Assembly (NCBI GenBank): GCA_037439705.1
Contig: JBBIVP010000017.1
Span: 1 to 19,441 of the forward strand
Reading direction: 5' to 3'
DNA: 19,441 nucleotides
Origin: JBBIVP01 sp037439705 [NCBI: bacterium]
GTDB lineage: Bacteria > JBBIVP01
The stretch's first letter is position 1. Each line of letters opens with the position of its first letter. Below, piece after piece: positions 1 through 9,223 of this stretch. The position numbers were made by a program, and so were the translations under genes. A model generated the notes under the pieces. It saw only the letters and a program-made list of their open reading frames with translations, searched no databases and had not been told where the DNA came from.

Positions 1-77
1 GCGCATCTTTTATATTTCTTCAATCTCATTGTGTATGCTACCACTTGCTCCTTTTTCCTTTACATGATAGGGAAATA

Positions 78-107
78 TTGAAAATATGAGGACTTATGAG
101 ATATAAA
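78..107 (+). promoter_or_regulatory. candidate promoter for rimO, possibly giving a leaderless mRNA
   Basis: A TTGAAA box (78-83) and a TATAAA box (102-107) are separated by 18 bp, matching sigma-70 spacing. Transcription would begin near 114, at the GTG start of rimO at 115. The rest of 1-114 holds no gene that I can see. In AT-rich DNA such pairs also arise by chance, so the call is moderate. Confidence 0.4.
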
Positions 108-114
108 TTTCATC

Positions 115-1446
115 GTGGCGAAAGTTGGAAAAAAGGTTTACCTTCTTAATCTTGGATGTCCGAAAAATCTCATTGATTCCGAGATAATAGTTTCTTCTTT
201 GAAAAGTAGTGGTTTTGATTTCACCGTCCACCCGGAAGAAGCAGACTTTGCCATAATTAATACATGTGGATTTATTAAGTCTGCAATGGATGAAGCAAAG
301 GGTTATATAGATGAATTTTTGAAGAAAAAAAGAAATGGAGAAATCTCAAAGCTCATTGTTGCTGGATGCCTTCCACAGAGATTGAAGGACTCAATAAAAA
401 ATTTATATCCTGAGGTGGACCATTTTGTCGGGGTGAACGACATTCTCATGATTCCTGATATTTTGAAGAAAGATAGAAAGGAGAAAATTTTCCTCTCCCC
501 CAAACATCTTCGCTATGACCGCCTTCAAAGAACTGTAAGCACATATCCTTATGCCTATTTAAAAATATCAGAGGGATGTTCAAAGAGGTGTTCCTTCTGC
601 ACAATTCCTTTTATAAGAGGACCATACAGGAGCAGGAAAATAGAGGATATAAAAAGGGAGTGTGAGTCCCTTGTGGAAATGGGTTACAAAGAAATAATCC
701 TCGTATCTCAGGATACTACATTTTACGGAAAGGACATTTACGGAAAGCCATCTCTTGTTTCCCTTCTTTCTTCCCTTGAAAAGATAAAGGAACTAAAATG
801 GATAAGGCTTCTTTATTGCTATCCGAGATATTTTGATGAACCCCTTATAAGAAAAATAAAAGAATCTGATAAAATCGTCAAATACCTTGACATCCCAATT
901 CAACACATATCTGGAAAAGTCCTTAGATTAATGAAAAGAGGAACCCATCCTGATTACATAAAAAAACTGATTGAAAAACTGAGAAAAGAGATAAATGGAA
1001 TTTTTTTGAGGACATCTCTAATAGTTGGCTTTCCAGGGGAGGAGAAAAAGGATTTTGAAGACCTCAAGAGATTTATTCAGGATTATCCTTTTGATTATCT
1101 TGGCGTTTTTCCGTATTCCGATGAAGAAGGAACTCCTGCATTTAATATGGGCAAAAAACTGAAACGGGAAGAGGTAGAGAAAAGGGTTATTGAGATAGAA
1201 GAGTTGCAGAGGAAAATTTCAAGAAGGTTGAACAGAAAAAGGGTTGGAAAGGTATATGAGGCGGTTGTTGATGAAAAACATAAAGAATGCGAGAATATCT
1301 ATATATCCAGAATCTACGGTCAGGCTCCTGAAATTGACGGCATTACCTACCTTCATGGAAGGGATTTGAAAATAGGAGAATTTTTAAAGGTCCGAATAAT
1401 AAAAGCCTTTGACTATGATCTTGAAGGGGTGAAATTAAATGGATAA
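115..1446 (+). CDS. rimO: ribosomal protein S12 methylthiotransferase RimO
   Basis: This is a radical SAM enzyme that adds a methylthio group to the conserved aspartate of ribosomal protein S12. The N-terminal MTTase domain carries cysteines C15 (LGCPKNLIDSE, the RimO form of this motif), C51 (NTCGF) and C85 (AGCLPQR) for one Fe-S cluster. The radical SAM CxxxCxxC motif is at C155, C159 and C162. The C-terminal part matches a TRAM domain and ends in the RimO-like YDLEG. The length of 443 residues is normal. The start is GTG at 115: the frame is closed by a TGA at 97-99 and no other usual start lies between. There is no convincing Shine-Dalgarno sequence; the nearest, ATGAG at 96-100, is 14 nt away. 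It is followed after 43 nt by the AAA+ gene, probably in one operon. Confidence 0.95.
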   Translation: MAKVGKKVYLLNLGCPKNLIDSEIIVSSLKSSGFDFTVHPEEADFAIINTCGFIKSAMDEAKGYIDEFLKKKRNGEISKLIVAGCLPQRLKDSIKNLYPEVDHFVGVNDILMIPDILKKDRKEKIFLSPKHLRYDRLQRTVSTYPYAYLKISEGCSKRCSFCTIPFIRGPYRSRKIEDIKRECESLVEMGYKEIILVSQDTTFYGKDIYGKPSLVSLLSSLEKIKELKWIRLLYCYPRYFDEPLIRKIKESDKIVKYLDIPIQHISGKVLRLMKRGTHPDYIKKLIEKLRKEINGIFLRTSLIVGFPGEEKKDFEDLKRFIQDYPFDYLGVFPYSDEEGTPAFNMGKKLKREEVEKRVIEIEELQRKISRRLNRKRVGKVYEAVVDEKHKECENIYISRIYGQAPEIDGITYLHGRDLKIGEFLKVRIIKAFDYDLEGVKLNG

Positions 1447-1489
1447 AAAGGTTTTTGCATAAAAAGAATTTTTTTGAGAAAATGATTTC

Positions 1490-2896
1490 ATGGATTACAG
1501 AAATATAACCACACTTGGAGAACTCAAAAAAAGCGGATACAGAACCAAAAAGGTAAAAAAGGAAATAAGGCTCAATCTTATAAAAAAAATTGAATCAGGA
1601 GAGGAGATTTTTTATGACATAATAGGCTACGATGAAACAGTTTTGCCCTATCTTATAAATGCACTCCTATCAGGTCATAACATAATATTCCTTGGAGAAA
1701 GGGGACAGGCGAAATCCAGATTGATAAGAAGGATTGTTGACCTGCTTGATGAGTTCATTCCAATTGTTGAGGGATGCGAAATAAACGATGACCCATTTAA
1801 CCCTGTCTGCCCGAGATGTAGGAGACTCCTTGAAGAAAGAGGAAATTCTCTCCCAGTTGAATGGCTTCCAAAGCACAGAAGGTATGGAGAGAAGCTCGCC
1901 ACACCAGATACCACTGTTAGCGACCTCATAGGTGAAATAGACCCTGTAAGAGTTGCGGAAGGGAGAAGACTTGGCGACCCTGAAACAATTCATTACGGAT
2001 TGATACCGAGAACAAACAGGGGAATTTTTGCAATAAACGAACTTCCAGACCTTCCTGAAAGGATTCAGGTTAGTTTGTTCAACCTTCTTGAAGAGGGAGA
2101 CATGCAGATAAAAGGATATAAACTTTATATGCCAATGGATATTCTTGTCCTTGCTTCAGCGAATCCCGAGGATTACACAAATAGGGGAAGGATAGTAACT
2201 CCTTTAAAGGACAGATTTGATGTTCAGATAAGAACCCATTACCCTTTAAATATAGAAACTGAAATAAAAATAATGGAGCAGGAAGGAAAGGTTAAAATAC
2301 CGGAGGGATATGAATTGAGATTTCCATATTTTATGAAGGAGGTGATAGCAAATATAACATTTGAAGCGAGGAGAAGCCCCGAAGTAAATCAGAGGTCAGG
2401 AGTGAGCGTCAGGATGAGTATTGCAAATTATGAGGCAATCATAACAAATGCTTTCAAAAGGGCTTTGAAACTTAAAGAAAAGGAGTTTGCTCCGAGAATC
2501 TCCGACCTCCATGCCATTATCCCATCCACCATGGGAAAAATAGAACTGGAATACACAGGTGATGAATTGAACGAAGTGATGCTCATACAAAAATTTATAA
2601 AAAATTCGGTCAGAAAGGTTTTTGATTTATATTTGAATGTTGACCTTCTCCAAAATGTGGTTCTTGCATTTGAAAAAGGATTGACCTTTGCAGTTTCGGA
2701 TGAGACCCCCCTTTCGGTTTATACAGAATTTTTATCAAAACTTGATGGAACAAAAGAAATTTTGATGGAAAAGCTTCATATAGAAGATGTTCCTTCAGAA
2801 CTTGCATGTGCTATAGAACTCATGCTTGATGGACTCTATCTTCACAGGAAAATTTCAAGGGAAACATTAAAAGGCGGATTTCTTTTTAGAATATGA
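1490..2896 (+). CDS. AAA+ ATPase of the magnesium-chelatase subunit I / MoxR type
   Basis: This is a 468-residue AAA+ ATPase that probably works with the VWA protein encoded just downstream. The Walker A motif is at 69-76 (GERGQAKS, with Ala where Gly is usual). The Walker B region is at 178-188 (GIFAINELPDL, so Asn-Glu replaces the classic Asp-Glu), with sensor-1 asparagine in SANPED (about 225) and an arginine finger in LKDRFD (about 242). Cys96, Cys107 and Cys110 lie between Walker A and Walker B and could bind a metal. The stop codon overlaps the next start (ATGA), which implies coupled translation and a fixed ratio of the two products. In known BchI/BchD, CbbQ/CbbO and MoxR/VWA pairs, such ATPases remodel a partner or insert a metal. 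No such client is visible here, so the target is unknown. Confidence 0.8.
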   Translation: MDYRNITTLGELKKSGYRTKKVKKEIRLNLIKKIESGEEIFYDIIGYDETVLPYLINALLSGHNIIFLGERGQAKSRLIRRIVDLLDEFIPIVEGCEINDDPFNPVCPRCRRLLEERGNSLPVEWLPKHRRYGEKLATPDTTVSDLIGEIDPVRVAEGRRLGDPETIHYGLIPRTNRGIFAINELPDLPERIQVSLFNLLEEGDMQIKGYKLYMPMDILVLASANPEDYTNRGRIVTPLKDRFDVQIRTHYPLNIETEIKIMEQEGKVKIPEGYELRFPYFMKEVIANITFEARRSPEVNQRSGVSVRMSIANYEAIITNAFKRALKLKEKEFAPRISDLHAIIPSTMGKIELEYTGDELNEVMLIQKFIKNSVRKVFDLYLNVDLLQNVVLAFEKGLTFAVSDETPLSVYTEFLSKLDGTKEILMEKLHIEDVPSELACAIELMLDGLYLHRKISRETLKGGFLFRI

Positions 2897-4437
2897 AATT
2901 CATTTATAAATCAAGGGAAAAATCTTCTGAGGGTCTCGGTGAGTTAAGTAAGGAAGAGGTGTTTAAGAAGTTCAGTGAGGAACTGTTTGAAAAAGGAAGT
3001 GTTGAATCTGCCATTGAGGAAATGATGAGAAAAGGCATAAAATTTTCATCCTCTGAAAAGATAAGCGGAACTGATGATATTTCAAAAGCCCTTGAGGAAG
3101 CAAGAAACTCTATTATGAATAAGTTCAACATAAAGGATTTTCTTAAAGACTTGAGAAATAATCTTTCGGAGATTGCAAAAAAAATGGGGAGGGAAGATAT
3201 AATAGAAAAGCTGAAAAGTGGTGGTTCAATAAAATCAGCGATTTCTGAGATGGAGGACAAATTAAAAACGAAGGAAATGAAGATTCATAAAGAAAGGAAA
3301 GAGGGATATGAAAGGATTGAAAATTTTAAGAAGAAATATCCCTTTCTGTTCAATAAGGGAGAAATCCCGGAATATGAGGAACTTCTTTATTACATAGATA
3401 AAATAGAAACCCTGAATTCCATGATTGAGGCTTTGAAATCTGGAAATTTTGATAAAGTGGATGTGGAAAAAATGGAGGAAATTCTGGGAAAGAAATTCAG
3501 AGATGAGTTGAACCTTTTAAAGGAAATAAAGGAATTCATAAGAGACCCCTCAATCACAAGGGAAGAGGGAGGGGTTTTAAAACTTACTCCAAAGAGCATA
3601 AGAAAAATAGGAGAAAATGCTTTAAAAGACATCTTTTCAGTCCTCAAGAATTCAAGGGCTGGTGAGCATCTTTCATCATGGAGAGGAGGGGTTGAAGTAA
3701 GGTATGAGGAGTCAAAGCCATACGAGGATGAAGAATTTTCTCATATCAATATCCCGGGAACCATTTTCAGGACATTTAAAAGGAGAATTATAAAGGGGGG
3801 TCCTTCTCTCATTCCAGAGGACTTTCTTCTATTTGAAAGGGAGAAAAACATCAGAACTTCCCTTGCCCTTCTTCTTGATATGAGCTGGTCAATGTCGTGG
3901 AACAACAAGTTTACTGCTGCAAAAAAGGTAGCATGTGCTTTGAATCATCTCATCAGGACAAAATTTCCGAAGGATAATTTATATATTATAGGATTTTTTA
4001 CAACCGCTGTGCTTTTGAAAGAAGATGAGTTGCTTTATACCGAACTCAATCCTGCCGAGCCATTTACCAATATCCAGCTTGCCCTTCAGCTTGCTCAGAA
4101 ACTTCTTTCATCAGACCCAAATCAGAACAAACAGATTATTCTCATCACTGACGGTCAGCCAACTGCTTATTGTTACAAGGGCACCATACATGTAGAATGG
4201 CCTGTATTTGGAATAAGTCCAAATGCGGTAAGGGAAACGATAAAAGAGGTTAAAATTCTTACAAAAAAGGGAATAAAGATAAACACATTTATGGTTGATG
4301 ACAATCCCTATCTCATTAGACTCGTGGATGAGATTGTTCGTATAAATGGTGGAAGGGTTTTCTATACAACACCGAACGAACTTGGAAAATACCTTTTAGT
4401 GGATTACATTTCAAGGAAAAGAAAAATTGTTATTTGA
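2893..4437 (+). CDS. VWA-domain protein, partner of the AAA+ ATPase
   Basis: This 514-residue protein has a long, charged, largely helical N-terminal region (about 1-310) and a C-terminal von Willebrand factor A domain (about 320-514). The metal-ion-dependent adhesion site is complete: DMSWS at 329-333, threonine 392 (FTNIQLAL) and aspartate 420 (LITDGQP). The start ATG overlaps the stop of the upstream ATPase. In families such as magnesium chelatase subunit D, CoxE and CbbO, the VWA subunit binds a client through its metal site while the ATPase supplies the force. That role is inferred from family and gene order. No signal peptide or membrane segment is seen, so it should act in the cytoplasm. 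Confidence 0.85.
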   Translation: MKFIYKSREKSSEGLGELSKEEVFKKFSEELFEKGSVESAIEEMMRKGIKFSSSEKISGTDDISKALEEARNSIMNKFNIKDFLKDLRNNLSEIAKKMGREDIIEKLKSGGSIKSAISEMEDKLKTKEMKIHKERKEGYERIENFKKKYPFLFNKGEIPEYEELLYYIDKIETLNSMIEALKSGNFDKVDVEKMEEILGKKFRDELNLLKEIKEFIRDPSITREEGGVLKLTPKSIRKIGENALKDIFSVLKNSRAGEHLSSWRGGVEVRYEESKPYEDEEFSHINIPGTIFRTFKRRIIKGGPSLIPEDFLLFEREKNIRTSLALLLDMSWSMSWNNKFTAAKKVACALNHLIRTKFPKDNLYIIGFFTTAVLLKEDELLYTELNPAEPFTNIQLALQLAQKLLSSDPNQNKQIILITDGQPTAYCYKGTIHVEWPVFGISPNAVRETIKEVKILTKKGIKINTFMVDDNPYLIRLVDEIVRINGGRVFYTTPNELGKYLLVDYISRKRKIVI

Positions 4438-4502
4438 ATAAATTGCAAAAGGTTGATAGGCACTTCTCAATAATTTTGTATCCGTTTTATTAGGAGGAAT
4501 GT

Positions 4503-4580
4503 ATGGAGAGTGAGAAAGTGGTGCTTGAAAAAATAAATAAAATTCTTGATTACTTTCACATATTGTATAAAATGAGGTAA
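4503..4580 (+). CDS. possible 25-residue small protein or leader peptide upstream of leuS
   Basis: In the 155-bp gap before leuS, a perfect AGGAGG (4492-4497) stands 5 nt before an ATG at 4503 that opens a 25-codon frame beginning MESEKVVLEKINK and ending in TAA at 4578-4580. The frame ends 18 nt before the leuS ATG. leuS itself has no good ribosome binding site, so ribosomes loaded here may feed it. Only three of the 25 codons are leucine, so a classic leucine attenuator is not obvious, and I see no terminator hairpin between. It might also be a remnant of a gene. Function unknown. Confidence 0.4.
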   Translation: MESEKVVLEKINKILDYFHILYKMR

Positions 4581-4598
4581 AAAATTAAGAAATTGACT

Positions 4599-7088
4599 AT
4601 GGAATTCAGAGGATACAACCCAAAAGAAATTGAGAAAAAGTGGCAGAGGAAGTGGGAGGAAGACAGGGTTTTCTATGTAAAGGAGGAGGGCAAAAAATTT
4701 TACCTTCTTGAAATGTTTCCATATCCATCAGGAAAAATTCACATGGGGCATGTGAGAAATTATACAATCGGAGATGCGATAGCGAGATATCTATTTATGA
4801 AAGGATACAATGTCCTTCACCCGATGGGATGGGACGCCTTCGGTCTTCCTGCGGAAAATGCTGCCATTAAACATGGCATGCATCCCGCTGTCTGGACAAA
4901 AAACAACATAGACCACATGAGAAAACAGCTGAAATCTCTGGGTTTATCCTATGATTGGTCAAGGGAGATTTCAACCTGTGAACCTTCCTATTACAGATGG
5001 GAGCAGAAAATTTTTATTGAGATGTTCAAAAGGGGACTTGCTTACAGAAAGAGGGGGCTTGTTAATTGGTGTCCGGACTGTGCTACGGTTCTTGCAAATG
5101 AGCAAGTGGAGGGAGGAGTTTGCTGGAGATGTGGTTCCCCTGTAACCTTCAGAGAACTTGAACAGTGGTATTTCAAAATTACAGCCTACGCTGAAGAACT
5201 CCTTCAGGGATTGAAAACCCTTAAGGGAAAATGGCCTGAAAGGGTTTTGATTATGCAGGAAAACTGGATTGGTAAGTCCGAGGGTGCTGAATGTTCATTT
5301 CCAATTGAAAACGGAGAAGGTGTTATAACTGTTTTTACAACAAGGCTTGATACAGTTTATGGAGCCACATTTATGAGCCTTGCTCCGGAGCATCCCCTTG
5401 TTATCAAACTCGCAGAAGGTACACCTTGTGAAAGTGCTGTTAAAAATTTTGTAGATGAATGTTTGAGAAAGAGGCTTATTAACAAGGAAACAACCGAGAA
5501 GGAGGGTGTCTGGACAGGAAAGTGTTGCATAAATCCATTTACAGGATGGAAGATGCCAATATATGTCGCTAATTTTGTCCTAATGGAATATGGAACAGGT
5601 GCTGTTATGGCTGTGCCCGCTCATGACCAGAGGGATTTTGAGTTCGCAAAAAAATACGGACTTCCCATAAAGGTGGTTGTTAACCCGATTGACAAATTTT
5701 TAAAAGAAGAAGACCTTGAAAGAGCCTATGAGGAAGATGGAATTCTGGTGAATTCGGGTCCATTTTCAGGGCTTCATAGCGCAGTTGCGCGGGAAAAAAT
5801 TGCAGAGTTCATAAAGGAGAAGGGATGGGGCAGAAAGATGGTTAATTATAAAATAAAAGACTGGGGGATTTCCCGGCAGAGATACTGGGGCGCTCCCATT
5901 CCTGTAGTCCATTGCAAAAATTGTGGAATTCAACCTGTAAAAGAAGAAGACCTTCCTGTGATTCTTCCGGAGAATGTGATAATAAGCGGAAAGGGCGAGT
6001 CTCCGTTGAAAAGTGTTCCTGAGTTTGTAAAAACCTCCTGCCCAAAATGCGGTGGTGAAGCGGAAAGAGAGACTGATACCATGGATACATTTGTTGAATC
6101 TTCGTGGTACTTTTTGAGGTATGCTTCACCGGATGAACATAATGCTCCTTTTGATAGAAAGAGGGTTAAATACTGGCTTCCGGTTGACCTTTACATAGGA
6201 GGAATTGAACATGCTGTTCTCCATCTGTTGTATGCAAGATTTTTCGTAAAAGTTTTGAGGGACCTTGGATACATAGATTTTGATGAACCATTTCTCAGTT
6301 TGTTAACCCAGGGAATGGTAATAAAAGACGGAAAGAAGATGAGCAAGTCTTACGGAAATGTGGTGGAACCAGATGAAATAATTGAAAAATATGGAGCGGA
6401 TACAGGGAGACTTTTTATACTTTTTGCTTCTCCACCTGAAAGGGACCTTGAGTGGAGTGAACAGGGAGTGGAGGGGTGTTTCAGGTTCATAAATAGGGTA
6501 TGGAGGACTTTTTTCAATATAATAAATATTATTAAATCTTCTAATGGTATAAAAGAAGAAAGACACGAGATTATGAAAGCGTTCCATCAGACAATAAAGA
6601 GAATTACTGACGAATTTGATTCCAGATATCACTTCAATACAGCCATAAGCGGAATAATGGAATTTCTGAATACCCTTACTTCTTTTCTGGATAGAAAAAA
6701 CGGAAAATTTGAGCCGCAGGATATCTTTGCACTGAAGGAGGTTGCCTATCACCTTCCGATTATTCTCTCGCCTTTTGCTCCATATGTGTCCGAAGAGATG
6801 TGGAGTATTCTTAAAGAAGTTGACGAAAGGGCAAAGGCGTATCCCTATGTTTCAAGGCATCCATGGCCATCTTACAATCCTGAAATTATAGCGGAAGAGT
6901 TCATTAATATTCCTGTCCAGGTAAATGGAAAACTGAGGGGCATTATAAGGGTTAAAAAGGATGAAGAGGAAGAAGAGGTTTTCAGGATTGCGTTTTCAGA
7001 CCCGAAAATTCAAAAATATCTCGTGGAGAAAAAGATTTTGAAGAAAGTCTACCAAAAGAATAAAATACTTAACATAGTGGTAGAATGA
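4599..7088 (+). CDS. leuS: leucyl-tRNA synthetase
   Basis: This cytoplasmic enzyme charges tRNA-Leu. It is a class I synthetase of bacterial form: the HIGH signature appears as HMGH near residue 48, KMSKS is near residue 580, and the CP1 editing domain shows TTRLDTVYG and [15 protein letters not shown]. Two CxxC zinc pairs flank a region near residues 155-180, and two more precede [15 protein letters not shown]. The 829-residue length is normal. An in-frame TTG six bases upstream (4593) would add two residues. I prefer ATG 4599 because [15 protein letters not shown] matches the usual family N-terminus. Neither start has a strong ribosome binding site, while the small ORF just upstream does. 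It is followed after 10 nt by the Trm112-like gene. Confidence 0.97.
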   Translation: MEFRGYNPKEIEKKWQRKWEEDRVFYVKEEGKKFYLLEMFPYPSGKIHMGHVRNYTIGDAIARYLFMKGYNVLHPMGWDAFGLPAENAAIKHGMHPAVWTKNNIDHMRKQLKSLGLSYDWSREISTCEPSYYRWEQKIFIEMFKRGLAYRKRGLVNWCPDCATVLANEQVEGGVCWRCGSPVTFRELEQWYFKITAYAEELLQGLKTLKGKWPERVLIMQENWIGKSEGAECSFPIENGEGVITVFTTRLDTVYGATFMSLAPEHPLVIKLAEGTPCESAVKNFVDECLRKRLINKETTEKEGVWTGKCCINPFTGWKMPIYVANFVLMEYGTGAVMAVPAHDQRDFEFAKKYGLPIKVVVNPIDKFLKEEDLERAYEEDGILVNSGPFSGLHSAVAREKIAEFIKEKGWGRKMVNYKIKDWGISRQRYWGAPIPVVHCKNCGIQPVKEEDLPVILPENVIISGKGESPLKSVPEFVKTSCPKCGGEAERETDTMDTFVESSWYFLRYASPDEHNAPFDRKRVKYWLPVDLYIGGIEHAVLHLLYARFFVKVLRDLGYIDFDEPFLSLLTQGMVIKDGKKMSKSYGNVVEPDEIIEKYGADTGRLFILFASPPERDLEWSEQGVEGCFRFINRVWRTFFNIINIIKSSNGIKEERHEIMKAFHQTIKRITDEFDSRYHFNTAISGIMEFLNTLTSFLDRKNGKFEPQDIFALKEVAYHLPIILSPFAPYVSEEMWSILKEVDERAKAYPYVSRHPWPSYNPEIIAEEFINIPVQVNGKLRGIIRVKKDEEEEEVFRIAFSDPKIQKYLVEKKILKKVYQKNKILNIVVE

Positions 7089-7098
7089 GGAGGAAAAG

Positions 7099-7278
7099 AT
7101 GAGTATAAAAAAGGAACTGCTTGAAATCCTTGCATGTCCAAAGTGCAAGGGAGATATAGAACTTTCAAAAAAGGGGGATTCACTTATATGCAGGAAGTGC
7201 TCCCTCAAGTATGAAATAAAAGATGGAATCCCTGTAATGCTAATTGATGAGGCAAAACCTCTTGAAGAAGGGGATTAG
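7099..7278 (+). CDS. Trm112-like small zinc-binding protein (UPF0434/YcaR type)
   Basis: This is a 59-residue protein. It starts MSIKKELLEILACPKCKG, with CPKC at 13-16 and CRKC at 31-34, followed by the family's typical YEIKDGIPVML segment. An AGGAGG at 7088-7093 lies 5 nt before the ATG, and the gene begins 10 nt after the leuS stop, so it is clearly co-transcribed with leuS. In eukaryotes and archaea Trm112 activates methyltransferases that act on tRNA, rRNA and release factors. The bacterial homologues are less well understood. A link with translation fits its neighbour leuS but is inferred. Confidence 0.85.
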   Translation: MSIKKELLEILACPKCKGDIELSKKGDSLICRKCSLKYEIKDGIPVMLIDEAKPLEEGD

Positions 7279-7283
7279 TTTTA

Positions 7284-7916
7284 ATGCTTAAAATTTTTTA
7301 TCTTTCTTTTTCCATAATTTTCTTAATTACCACATTGGTAATTTTTGTTTTAAGGAAATCTGAAATGCTGTTAAGGGCTTTCATTTTTTCAATTGCTGTG
7401 TCCGGATTGTTTGTGGGAATACTTTCTCTCAATCTTTTTCCGGTTTTGGGAAGTTTTTTTCCCATTTACGGGCGTACGGAGAAAAAAGAATCGGAATGCA
7501 GGACAAGGTTCAGAATGCCATTTACATCCTCTCAGGAAGTGAAAAAAATTTTTTTGCTGAAATCTGTGCTTGAAATAGAAAATTTGGATAAGTTTTTTGA
7601 AGGACTTGACCCGATTTTGAGAGAAAGGATTTTTTCTGCTATGGATGGGTATTTAGAAAATATGGATGTATGTGGTGCAAGAAAATTTCTGGAATCAGCC
7701 TTCGGCATAAGACCTGCTACCAATTTCATGTTGAAGGCAAAGGAACATATAGAACCCGAAATGATTTTCAGATGGTTAAAAGGGGCAGAGGGGTTTATCT
7801 TTGAAAACAAGCTTCTCCTCTCTCCTCAAAAATTAGTTGAAATGTTTCCGGACGGGCTCACCGGAAACTTTGAGATATCGGAAGGGAGGGTTATAATCCA
7901 CATAGAGAAAAAGTGA
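7284..7916 (+). CDS. membrane-anchored protein of unknown function
   Basis: This 210-residue protein has two N-terminal hydrophobic segments (about 4-22 and 30-52), followed by a soluble domain of roughly 150 residues that is mixed helix with a short beta-rich end (FEISEGRVIIHIEKK). No family is recognised. Cysteines at about 73 and 129 are not in a metal motif. It starts 5 nt after the Trm112-like gene with an AAGGGGA sequence about 10 nt upstream, so it is probably the last gene of the leuS operon. The 109-bp gap that follows contains a TATAAT (7992-7997) but no good -35 box at the right distance. Confidence 0.65.
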   Translation: MLKIFYLSFSIIFLITTLVIFVLRKSEMLLRAFIFSIAVSGLFVGILSLNLFPVLGSFFPIYGRTEKKESECRTRFRMPFTSSQEVKKIFLLKSVLEIENLDKFFEGLDPILRERIFSAMDGYLENMDVCGARKFLESAFGIRPATNFMLKAKEHIEPEMIFRWLKGAEGFIFENKLLLSPQKLVEMFPDGLTGNFEISEGRVIIHIEKK

Positions 7917-8025
7917 ATTCGCAGAAAGAAACTCGGAGATTTGGTGAGAGAGCCGGGGCTTGTAATAACTTATACACCTTATTGAAGAAATTATAATAGA
8001 AGAATAAAATGAGAGGAGGTGATTT

Positions 8026-8610
8026 ATGGTTGAGGTTGATGTTTTCTGGACATTTGGAATAGGAGCACTTTTTGCCACAGCAGCTTACAAGGAAATAAGA
8101 AAGGAAAGGGAAGAAGGTAAGAAGTGGTATGAGACGAAATCTTTTCTTTACAATCTCCTTTTTCATTCCGTGCTGTTTGTTCCATCAGGGGTGTACCTGC
8201 TGTGGGCAAATACTGGTTGGGAGACGATGTATATGCTGAACAAAAATATGCCTGCAATAATTCCCTGCCTGTTTGCGATGACGAACATACTCTTTGCAAT
8301 ACTTGGATACCGGGTGGCATACGGTTTTGTGGTGAGCGGAAAGATGAAACTTGCTAATCTCACATGGATGTTTGGATGGGGCATGATGCTTTTCATACTT
8401 CTTGTAGGATGGAAAAGATTTCTCTATGCAGGAACCTTTACTGACTGGAATGGAGAGGTTATAAACTGGTTTTCATATGTGGCTGAACCTGTAAAACATT
8501 ACAGATTGATTGACTTTTTTTCCTTCCATATCTTTTATGCACTCATTGGAATGGGTATCTTTTTCGTACCGGCAATTGCTATTCCTTTAATAATATGGTT
8601 GAGACGATAA
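8026..8610 (+). CDS. integral membrane protein, about five transmembrane helices, unknown function
   Basis: This is a 194-residue protein. Hydrophobic segments lie at about 5-22, 41-62, 75-100, 108-130 and 162-190, joined by short charged loops. It is rich in Trp, Phe and Met and ends in WLRR. I recognise no family. A near-perfect ribosome binding site (AGGAGGTGA, 8014-8022) stands just before the ATG. The SCP2-like gene starts 17 nt downstream and the TRAP-type binding protein follows, so the three probably act together. It might be a membrane partner of the binding protein, but it shows no motif of the TRAP small subunit DctQ and this is only context-based. Confidence 0.65.
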   Translation: MVEVDVFWTFGIGALFATAAYKEIRKEREEGKKWYETKSFLYNLLFHSVLFVPSGVYLLWANTGWETMYMLNKNMPAIIPCLFAMTNILFAILGYRVAYGFVVSGKMKLANLTWMFGWGMMLFILLVGWKRFLYAGTFTDWNGEVINWFSYVAEPVKHYRLIDFFSFHIFYALIGMGIFFVPAIAIPLIIWLRR

Positions 8611-8627
8611 CCTGTAATAGGTGAGCC

Positions 8628-9206
8628 ATGTTTAATGTCCCGGAAAATATTGAAGTGAAGGAGTTTTTTGAGAGGGTTGTTCCTGAGACCATTGGTCCTC
8701 TTCTTCGTGATAATCCCGTAAAAGGGATGGAGGGAACCGAATTCAGACTTCAGTTTAACATAACAGGGGAAGGTGGAGGTATCTACAGTATTAAGGTAAA
8801 AGATGGAAAGGAAATGGAAGTTGTTTCAGGTGGAATTTCAGAGCCTCACATAGAAATTGAGATTTCTGAAAAAAACTGGCGTGAGGCAATTACGGGAAAG
8901 GTAGAAGGTGTAATGGATATATTTTTCTCTCCGCAGAGGGCTTCAAGGAATCAGTTTGAAGCGTTGAAAAACATAAAAGGGGTTATGATTGCGGAATTTG
9001 ATAGAGATTATGAATCCCCGTTTTTTGTGAAGTTGAAATTTAACAATGCGGAGGCTCCTCAGGTTAAGTTTAAACTTCGTCTCTCAGATTACATTGCAAT
9101 AATTAAGGGACAGTTAGATCGGGTCAATGCTTTTATGATGGGTAAAATTAGAATAGAAGGAGATATGGGATTTGCGATGAAGCTGAATCAGTTGATGACA
9201 ACTTGA
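8628..9206 (+). CDS. SCP2-like sterol/lipid-carrier domain protein
   Basis: This 192-residue cytoplasmic protein has no signal peptide. The C-terminal stretch (about 149-190) has the SCP2 pattern of a helix, then GKIRIEGD (172-179), then a final amphipathic helix FAMKLNQLM. SCP2 domains form a hydrophobic tunnel that binds sterols, fatty acids or acyl-CoA. The protein is longer than a single SCP2 domain. Residues about 77-100 (ISEKNWREAITGKVEG) loosely resemble 150-170 (LSDYIAIIKGQLDR), which could mean an internal duplication. It lies between a membrane protein and a TRAP-type binding protein, which suggests handling of a hydrophobic compound; that is inference. Confidence 0.75.
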   Translation: MFNVPENIEVKEFFERVVPETIGPLLRDNPVKGMEGTEFRLQFNITGEGGGIYSIKVKDGKEMEVVSGGISEPHIEIEISEKNWREAITGKVEGVMDIFFSPQRASRNQFEALKNIKGVMIAEFDRDYESPFFVKLKFNNAEAPQVKFKLRLSDYIAIIKGQLDRVNAFMMGKIRIEGDMGFAMKLNQLMTT

Positions 9207-9223
9207 GGAGGGATGAAAAACCT

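Noticed and set aside
9203-9223. TTG 9203 as start of the TRAP binding protein
   Set aside because: The ribosome binding site AGGAGGG sits on top of this codon, and GTG 9224 gives a cleaner signal peptide.
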